DNA of 64,000 nucleotides from Flavobacterium sp. 9R. Its GTDB lineage: Bacteria > Bacteroidota > Bacteroidia > Flavobacteriales > Flavobacteriaceae. Each line of letters starts with the position of its first letter. The stretch's first letter is position 1. A program made the position numbers and the translations under genes. Below, piece by piece: positions 59,429 to 64,000 of the stretch. Below the pieces are notes generated by a model that saw only the letters and a program-made list of their open reading frames with translations, had not been told where the DNA came from and searched no databases. The stretch covers positions 2,063,683-2,127,682 of the forward strand of contig NZ_LR733413.1 in assembly GCF_902506345.1 (NCBI RefSeq), given 5' to 3'.

Positions 59429-62098
59429 ATGTCCAAATTCCTTTATTTTTTTCTTTTTATTACAACACTTGCTTTTGCCCAAAATCGTGTGATAACTGGT
59501 GTGGTAGTCGAGGCTAATCATAAACCCTTAGAATCAGCCAATGTCATTGCAAAACCTTTGCAAGAAAGAGCGAGTTTGAAATTTGCTATTGCAGATAATA
59601 AAGGGCGCTACCGCTTAGAGTTAGAGAAAGAGGTAAAATATGAAATCACGGTTTCTTACATTGGGTTTGTAGAGCAAGTTTGGATTACGACTCCTGATGA
59701 TACCGAAAAAACACATGATTTTATACTCCAACCCACAGGAGAACAACTCAAAGAAATTGTTATTAAACATGAATTCAAACCGATAGTCATCAAAAAAGAT
59801 ACCTTGACCTTTGATGTAAAGAGTTTTGCGAACGGGAATGAACGTAAAATGAAAGAGGTCTTAGAAAAGTTACCAGGTGTTGAGGTAGACAAAAAAGGAA
59901 ATGTTACCGTACAAGGCAAAAAGGTAACCAAAATGTTAGTAGAAGGAAAATCTTTTTTTGGAGGAGGAAGCAAATTAGCCGTAGAAAATATTCCTGCCGA
60001 TGCACTCGATAAAATCGAAGTTATAGACCATTTTAATGAAGTGGGATTTATGAAGCAAGTGTCGGATAGTGATGATCTAGCCATGAATGTGAAGCTTAAA
60101 GCGGATAAAAAGAAATTTGTTTTTGGTGATGTAGAAGCCGGAATCGAAGTTGGCAATGCCGATAATGGTTTTTATTTGGCACATGCCGCTTTGTTTTATT
60201 ACAGTCCAAAAACCAATTTGAGTTTTATAGGCGATGCCAACAATATCGGTAAACGCACCTTTACTTTTGATGATTTGTTACGATTTGGTGGGGGAATGAG
60301 TAGTTTTCTTTCGGGACGAAAATCGTTTACCAATTTGTATAGTTTTACCAATGATACAAATGAGCTTGTACAGAGTAAATCACAATTTGCGGCGCTCAAT
60401 TTTAGTCATGACTTATCAAGTAAAATAGAAATTTCTGGTTTCTCCATTTTTTCAAAAGTGTTTGCCGCTTCTCAATCGGAGAGTAGCAACGAATATTTGC
60501 AAAATAGTGCTGTAGCTTTTGAAAACAAATTGCAAAAAGGGGACAATCGTTCGTTACTTGGAATTTCCAATATAAAATTGAATTATTCGCCTAATGCTAA
60601 AGAAAAATGGTATTACAACGGGCAATACCAATCGAGTACAAATGATTTGAACAGTACTATTAATTCGGTGACCAATTTGGGGAGCAGTGTTTTTCAAACC
60701 TTAAATCAAGCCGATAATACCGCGATAAAGCAATACCTAGAATGGCATAAAAGTTATAACGATACTCATACAACGACTTTTGTAGTGAATCAAGCTTATG
60801 ACAAAAATACGCCGCAAACACGTTGGTTTACGGACCAACCTTTTTTAACGGGTATCATTCCCATTCAAGCCGATAACACTTATACCATTGATCAAATCAA
60901 AAGAGTACAAAATCACTCCATCGATGCACTTTTTAAGCATTATTGGGTATTAAATAATGCTAATCATTTGTATACTATTTTAGGAAACAACAACGGACGT
61001 TCTCAGTTGTTTACCTCCGAAAAACAGGTGTTGACCACCAATGTTATTAATGATTTTAGTACTGCTGGTTTTGGTAACGATATCAAGTATCAACTCAATG
61101 ATGCTTATATTGGGTTGGAGTACAAATTTAGAATTGGAAAATGGACGAATAAGCCCGCAATGTATAGCCATTGGTATGCTATGAAAACGGAACAAGCCTC
61201 TGGAAATAAAGTGGTAGAAAAGCAAGTTTGGTTGCCACAATGGACTAGTGAATTTGAATTCAATAAATCAGAAACCTTAAATTTTAGCTACAAACTCGAA
61301 GTGGGATTTCCTGAAGTAAGTCAGTTAGCGGATCAGTTCACGTTACAAAATTATAATTTGGTTTTTAAAGGGAATGCCTTGTTGGAAAATGAACAGTTTC
61401 ATTCCGCAAATTTGAGGTATTCCAAAATGAATATGTATCGCGGAATTACTTGGAATGCTATGGCGAGCTTTCTTAAAAAAGAAAAGACCATTCGTAATGA
61501 AGTGATTTTGCAAGGGATTAATCAAGTCAACAGTCCTTTTTTGAGAGACAATCCTGAAACAAATTATAATGTAAATGGGGCGTTTACTAAAAAAATATAC
61601 CGTTTTAACCTTCGACTCAATACGAGTTTAAGTTGGTTCAACTATTTGCAAACCTTGAATGGAGTGACAACTTCAAATGATAGGAATAACCAAAAAGTAG
61701 GTTTTTTGATAAAAACAGCCTACAAGAAATGGCCAACAGTTAGTATGGGTTACACAAAAGGTTTTAGTCAGTTTAAAGGGATAACACAATCTAATTTTCA
61801 ATCTGATACTTGGAATGGAGATGCTGAAATTACGTTTTTTAAATATTGGACCTACAAGTTTGAGTATGAAAACACAAGCAATACTAACGCTAACCAGCAA
61901 CGTAATTTTTATGATATTGCCAATACTTCTTTGCGCTATCAGAAAAAAAACAGCCCTTTTGGTTTTGAAGTAACAGTCAATAATGTATTGAATGCCACCG
62001 TAAAAAATGATTATTCCTTTTCGGATTACTTAATCAGCGAGCGAAGTACTTTCGTTTTACCAAGAGTATTTATGTTGTCTGTAAGTTATAAATTGTAG
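59429..62098 (+). CDS. Outer membrane receptor with CarboxypepD_reg-like N-domain (TonB-dependent type)
   Basis: 889 residues. A signal peptide ends at FAQN; residues 22-105 are a carboxypeptidase regulatory-like (CNA-B type) domain (VITGVVVEANHKPLESANVI, YEITVSYIGFVEQVW). A plug-like part follows (VLEKLPGVEVDKKGNVTVQG, FGGGSKLAVENIPADALDKI) and then a large barrel ending FMLSVSYKL. In this group the plug lacks some classic TonB features, so they are often called outer membrane beta-barrel proteins. Likely partner of the GLPGLI protein. A family B repeat starts 19 bp after the stop. Confidence 0.85.
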   Translation: MSKFLYFFLFITTLAFAQNRVITGVVVEANHKPLESANVIAKPLQERASLKFAIADNKGRYRLELEKEVKYEITVSYIGFVEQVWITTPDDTEKTHDFILQPTGEQLKEIVIKHEFKPIVIKKDTLTFDVKSFANGNERKMKEVLEKLPGVEVDKKGNVTVQGKKVTKMLVEGKSFFGGGSKLAVENIPADALDKIEVIDHFNEVGFMKQVSDSDDLAMNVKLKADKKKFVFGDVEAGIEVGNADNGFYLAHAALFYYSPKTNLSFIGDANNIGKRTFTFDDLLRFGGGMSSFLSGRKSFTNLYSFTNDTNELVQSKSQFAALNFSHDLSSKIEISGFSIFSKVFAASQSESSNEYLQNSAVAFENKLQKGDNRSLLGISNIKLNYSPNAKEKWYYNGQYQSSTNDLNSTINSVTNLGSSVFQTLNQADNTAIKQYLEWHKSYNDTHTTTFVVNQAYDKNTPQTRWFTDQPFLTGIIPIQADNTYTIDQIKRVQNHSIDALFKHYWVLNNANHLYTILGNNNGRSQLFTSEKQVLTTNVINDFSTAGFGNDIKYQLNDAYIGLEYKFRIGKWTNKPAMYSHWYAMKTEQASGNKVVEKQVWLPQWTSEFEFNKSETLNFSYKLEVGFPEVSQLADQFTLQNYNLVFKGNALLENEQFHSANLRYSKMNMYRGITWNAMASFLKKEKTIRNEVILQGINQVNSPFLRDNPETNYNVNGAFTKKIYRFNLRLNTSLSWFNYLQTLNGVTTSNDRNNQKVGFLIKTAYKKWPTVSMGYTKGFSQFKGITQSNFQSDTWNGDAEITFFKYWTYKFEYENTSNTNANQQRNFYDIANTSLRYQKKNSPFGFEVTVNNVLNATVKNDYSFSDYLISERSTFVLPRVFMLSVSYKL

Positions 62099-62116
62099 TT
62101 TGGAAATCTCTTTCCC

Positions 62117-62232
62117 GCGTGAGGGATAGGAGCTGGCTACCGAAGTAGCGCGGATAGCCCGACAGCTCACAACAAAGGGGGCGACTCACCAGCAAAATGA
62201 GTTGCCCCCTTTGTTGTGAGGTGGCACGCCCA
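62117..62232 (+). repeat. Structured intergenic repeat family B, copy 2
   Basis: Same layout as 39070: GCGTGAGGGATAGGAGCTGG, small hairpin GCTAC-CGAA-GTAGC, CGCGGATAGCCCGA, then a long variable hairpin (CTCACAACAAAGGGGGC with GCCCCCTTTGTTGTGAG) and GGCACGCCC. The small stem differs from copy 1 by paired changes that keep it folded. Confidence 0.8.
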
Positions 62233-62236
62233 AATC

Positions 62237-62650
62237 TTAATTATATACTCTAATCACAGTTCCGATAACCTCTACGCGATATTGCTTTAGGGGATATTGT
62301 AGGTCGCTTAAGCCGGTAAATAAACTGTATTCTTTGCTGTCGCAGGGACAAATGGCGTTGATGCCTTTGATAGTTAGGGTAGAGCAATTGCTTAGTGCTT
62401 GATTCGGACAAGCGGCATCGAATGCATTATAACCACTTCCGGTGTTGAAAACAATAAGTCCACGAGCTCCCGCTCCTGCATAAAAAATGGCATTACTCGC
62501 AAATTTTAAGTTGGAGTAAGCGGGTAAACTAGTATTGATGTCTACGGTAAAGGAGTAATTGGGAATATAGGGGTTTTTGTTCGCGACTCCATTGTCGCTA
62601 CAGCTTGTAATTATCAAGATTGCGAATAGAAAAAGCAGTTTTTTTATCAT
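62237..62650 (-). CDS. Rieske-like lipoprotein without cluster ligands
   Basis: 137 residues. Lipoprotein signal MIKKLLFLFAILIITSC with lipobox. The fold recalls the Rieske/ISP2-like domain: AACPNQALSNCSTLTIKGIN and ICPCDSKEYSLFTGLSDL stand where CxH and CPCHGSxF would be. Both His ligands are replaced (Asn and Asp), so a normal [2Fe-2S] cluster cannot form, although four Cys remain. I recall relatives in other Flavobacteriia with the same changes, so it is a conserved variant and not a broken gene. Outer- or inner-membrane lipoprotein of unknown role. Confidence 0.75.
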   Translation of the reverse strand: MIKKLLFLFAILIITSCSDNGVANKNPYIPNYSFTVDINTSLPAYSNLKFASNAIFYAGAGARGLIVFNTGSGYNAFDAACPNQALSNCSTLTIKGINAICPCDSKEYSLFTGLSDLQYPLKQYRVEVIGTVIRVYN

Positions 62651-62720
62651 TTTAAAATAGCATCAAAGATTAGTGAAACAAATTTAATTTATTTAACTTT
62701 GGATTAGTTAAGGTTAACAT

Positions 62721-62787
62721 TTAATTATAGCATAAAAAAAATTATAGTATATTTGCGGAAAGAAATCCCGTCCTGATGGGATTTTTT
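62721..62787 (+). promoter_or_regulatory. greA promoter with terminator hairpin at the start of the leader
   Basis: TATATTTG (TAnnTTTG) at 62748-62755, with TTA at 62721-62723 in place of TTG. Only a few bases after the expected start (about 62761) comes AAATCCC/GGGATTT (62763-62769 with 62778-62784) and six T, which is a Rho-independent terminator. A second hairpin AAACCAAT/ATTGGTTT follows at 62829-62852. No plus-strand gene lies upstream that this terminator could serve. The start codon is at 62903. Confidence 0.6.
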
Positions 62788-62902
62788 CTATTTTATATCA
62801 GTCAGGTATTGTAATGTGAAACGTAAGAAAACCAATAGTATTGCATTGGTTTTATGCACAAGGAGACAAGAAAAAACCACTTAATTATTAACGCAAAAAG
62901 TT

Positions 62903-63379
62903 ATGAGTAAAGTATCTTATTATACAGCAGAAGGATTAAAAAAGTTAAAAGACGAATTGGATCACCTAAAAGGAGTGATGCGTCCTAAAGCTTCGCAGGA
63001 CATTGCTGATGCGAGAGACAAAGGAGATTTGTCTGAAAATGCAGAATATGATGCAGCCAAAGAAGCTCAAGGTTTGTTGGAAATGCGTATTTCTAAGCTA
63101 GAAGAAGTATATGCTAATGCTAGATTGATTGATGAATCCCAATTGGACATTTCTAAAGTTTTGGTGCATTCTAATGTAAAGATTAAGAATCAAGGGAACG
63201 GAATGGAAATGAAATATACCTTGGTAGCCGAAAGTGAAGCGGATTTGAAAACCGGAAAAATATCGGTAACTTCTCCAATCGGGAAAGGTTTGTTGGGTAA
63301 AAAAGTAGGCGAAGTAGCTGAAATTACCGTGCCTAACGGAGTATTGAAGTTTGAAATCATTGAAATTTCTCGCGACTAA
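62903..63379 (+). CDS. greA: Transcription elongation factor GreA
   Basis: 158 residues. Helps stalled RNA polymerase by cutting the backtracked transcript. The N-terminal coiled coil (residues 1-75) carries at its tip DARDKGDLSENAEYDAAKEA, with the acidic Asp and Glu that reach the polymerase active site. The C-terminal FKBP-like domain starts about residue 82 and ends with the family segment SPIGKGLLGKKVGEVAEITV and PNGVLKFEIIEI. HIT protein follows after 11 bp. Confidence 0.96.
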   Translation: MSKVSYYTAEGLKKLKDELDHLKGVMRPKASQDIADARDKGDLSENAEYDAAKEAQGLLEMRISKLEEVYANARLIDESQLDISKVLVHSNVKIKNQGNGMEMKYTLVAESEADLKTGKISVTSPIGKGLLGKKVGEVAEITVPNGVLKFEIIEISRD

Positions 63380-63390
63380 AAATAATAGTG

Positions 63391-63780
63391 ATGAGTAGTA
63401 TTTTTACCAAAATTGTAAATGGCGAAATTCCTTGCTACAAAGTAGCAGAAGAGGAGCAATTTTTAGCTTTTTTGGATGTTAATCCGAATGCAGTTGGTCA
63501 TACGCTTTGTATTCCTAAGCAAGAAATTAACAAACTTTTTGATATGGATGAGGAATTGTACCTCGGGTTGATGCGTTTCTCAAAGAAAGTAGCCGCTGCT
63601 CTAGAAAAAACAGTGCCTTGTGAACGAATAGGTATGGCTGTAATAGGACTAGAAGTACCTCACGCGCACGTGCATTTGATTCCGATTAATGAAATGAACG
63701 AGATGCGTTTTCAAAATAAAGTCAAATTGACAAAAGAGGAATTCGAAACTTTGGCCACAAAGATTCAACAGAATTTATAA
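63391..63780 (+). CDS. HIT family protein (Hint-type)
   Basis: 129 residues from the ATG at 63391; a GTG just before (63388) is less likely. The histidine triad PHAHVHLIP (H-x-H-x-H) is at about residues 90-98, with the N-terminal SIFTKIVNGEIPCYKVAEEE and LAFLDVNPNAVGHTLCIPKQ blocks of the Hint subfamily. Nucleotide-binding phosphoramidase acting on adenosine conjugates. Coupled to greA. A terminator follows. Confidence 0.92.
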   Translation: MSSIFTKIVNGEIPCYKVAEEEQFLAFLDVNPNAVGHTLCIPKQEINKLFDMDEELYLGLMRFSKKVAAALEKTVPCERIGMAVIGLEVPHAHVHLIPINEMNEMRFQNKVKLTKEEFETLATKIQQNL

Positions 63781-63803
63781 AATCTTTTTTTCATATATTT
63801 AAA

Positions 63804-63843
63804 CACGAATAGCAATCTTTGAATGCTGTTCGTTTTTTTTTAT
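63804..63843 (+). terminator. Rho-independent terminator after the HIT gene
   Basis: 9-bp stem CGAATAGCA/TGCTGTTCG (63806-63814 with 63823-63831, one A-C mismatch), then a run of T. Confidence 0.8.
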
Positions 63844-63857
63844 ACCAATTCTCAATT

Positions 63858-64000
63858 ATGAAAATCTTTTTTTCTTATTGCCTCTTTTTTTGTGCCTTAC
63901 TAACCTTTGGACAAACGAAAGATAATTTTGTTTTGATAGACGCAAAAATGGCAAAGATTCCAAAATTGTCTACAAAGAACACAAAAAGTATTGCCGATTA
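63858..64000 (+). CDS. Secreted protein, N-terminal fragment cut by the window edge
   Basis: Forty-seven codons are visible. Signal peptide MKIFFSYCLFFCALLTFGQT, then KDNFVLIDAKMAKIPKLSTK, NTKSIADY. The start of the mature part resembles secreted transglutaminase-domain proteins of Flavobacteriia, which often begin with DNFxLIDAKMAKIP; the catalytic domain itself is outside the window, so this is a suggestion only. The gene has its own leader after a terminator and therefore a separate transcript. Confidence 0.7.
   Translation, partial: MKIFFSYCLFFCALLTFGQTKDNFVLIDAKMAKIPKLSTKNTKSIAD

Noticed and set aside
8285..62098. Type IX secretion C-terminal sorting domains on the large secreted proteins
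   Set aside because: The C-termini read as barrel ends (final Phe or Leu in a strand) and lack the usual sorting-domain pattern.
1..64000. tRNA, rRNA, tmRNA genes
   Set aside because: No cloverleaf or rRNA-like sequence was recognised in the gaps, most of which are under 300 bp and filled with promoters, terminators or repeats.

Overview
The window is AT-rich chromosome from a member of the Flavobacteriaceae, most likely Flavobacterium. The evidence is the gliding lipoprotein gene gldD, DUF3078, DUF4136, DUF4301 and GLPGLI-family proteins, TonB-dependent outer membrane proteins, a geranylgeranylglyceryl phosphate synthase of the Bacteroidota kind, promoters of the Bacteroidota type (TTG, about 19-24 nt, TAnnTTTG), and the near absence of Shine-Dalgarno sequences. 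No rRNA, tRNA, CRISPR array, intact insertion sequence or prophage was seen.

Layout. 1-8 kb: a cut-off sulfatase, a membrane-anchored AraC-type regulator, three small envelope proteins, an eight-heme cytochrome c with TPR tail, a glycosyltransferase and a Lys/Ala-rich secreted protein with a PBCV-type basic C-terminus. 8-13.6 kb: a large outer membrane protein of unknown role, a small secreted protein, a CPBP membrane protease and a DUF2200 protein. 13.6-17.4 kb: aspartate kinase, GNAT acetyltransferase, fructose-1,6-bisphosphatase and TerB. 17.7-20.3 kb: a tight HupE, dCMP deaminase and C-terminal protease operon. 20.4-25.5 kb: gldD, ssb and mutY opposite hup, a 30-residue basic protein, RNase G and tadA. 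25.6-30.8 kb: dxs, a DUF3078 protein, dGTPase and an AAA ATPase. 30.8-35 kb: a ParE-type toxin-antitoxin pair, then nrdA and nrdB. 35-42.6 kb: a DUF3109 protein, MarC, a mini flavoprotein, an HMA lipoprotein, an EamA transporter and an M16 peptidase pair. 42.8-47.8 kb: rplU-rpmA, a patatin-barrel protein, and an ECF sigma factor with its membrane partner. 47.9-49.6 kb: a small accessory island with a YoeB-type toxin-antitoxin pair and an unknown three-gene cassette with an XRE regulator. 49.7-56 kb: ahcY, a phosphopantetheinyl transferase, GGGP synthase, a PnuC/PnuT transporter, a NadR-like kinase fused to DUF4301, and arfB. 55.9-62.1 kb: a TPP riboswitch with its TonB receptor, then a small acidic secreted peptide, a GLPGLI protein and a second TonB-type receptor. 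62.1-64 kb: a Rieske-like lipoprotein without the ligand histidines, greA, a HIT protein and the start of a secreted protein.

Most genes are housekeeping or envelope genes. The most interesting non-coding signal is two families of structured intergenic repeats, five copies of one and two of the other. Their variable hairpins differ in sequence but keep pairing, which points to selection on structure. Other points of interest are the XRE cassette with a palindromic putative operator, the peptide/GLPGLI/TonB locus, a terminator placed at the very 5' end of the greA transcript, the PnuT/NadR-DUF4301/TPP-receptor neighbourhood, and the absence of gldE from its usual place between ssb and gldD.
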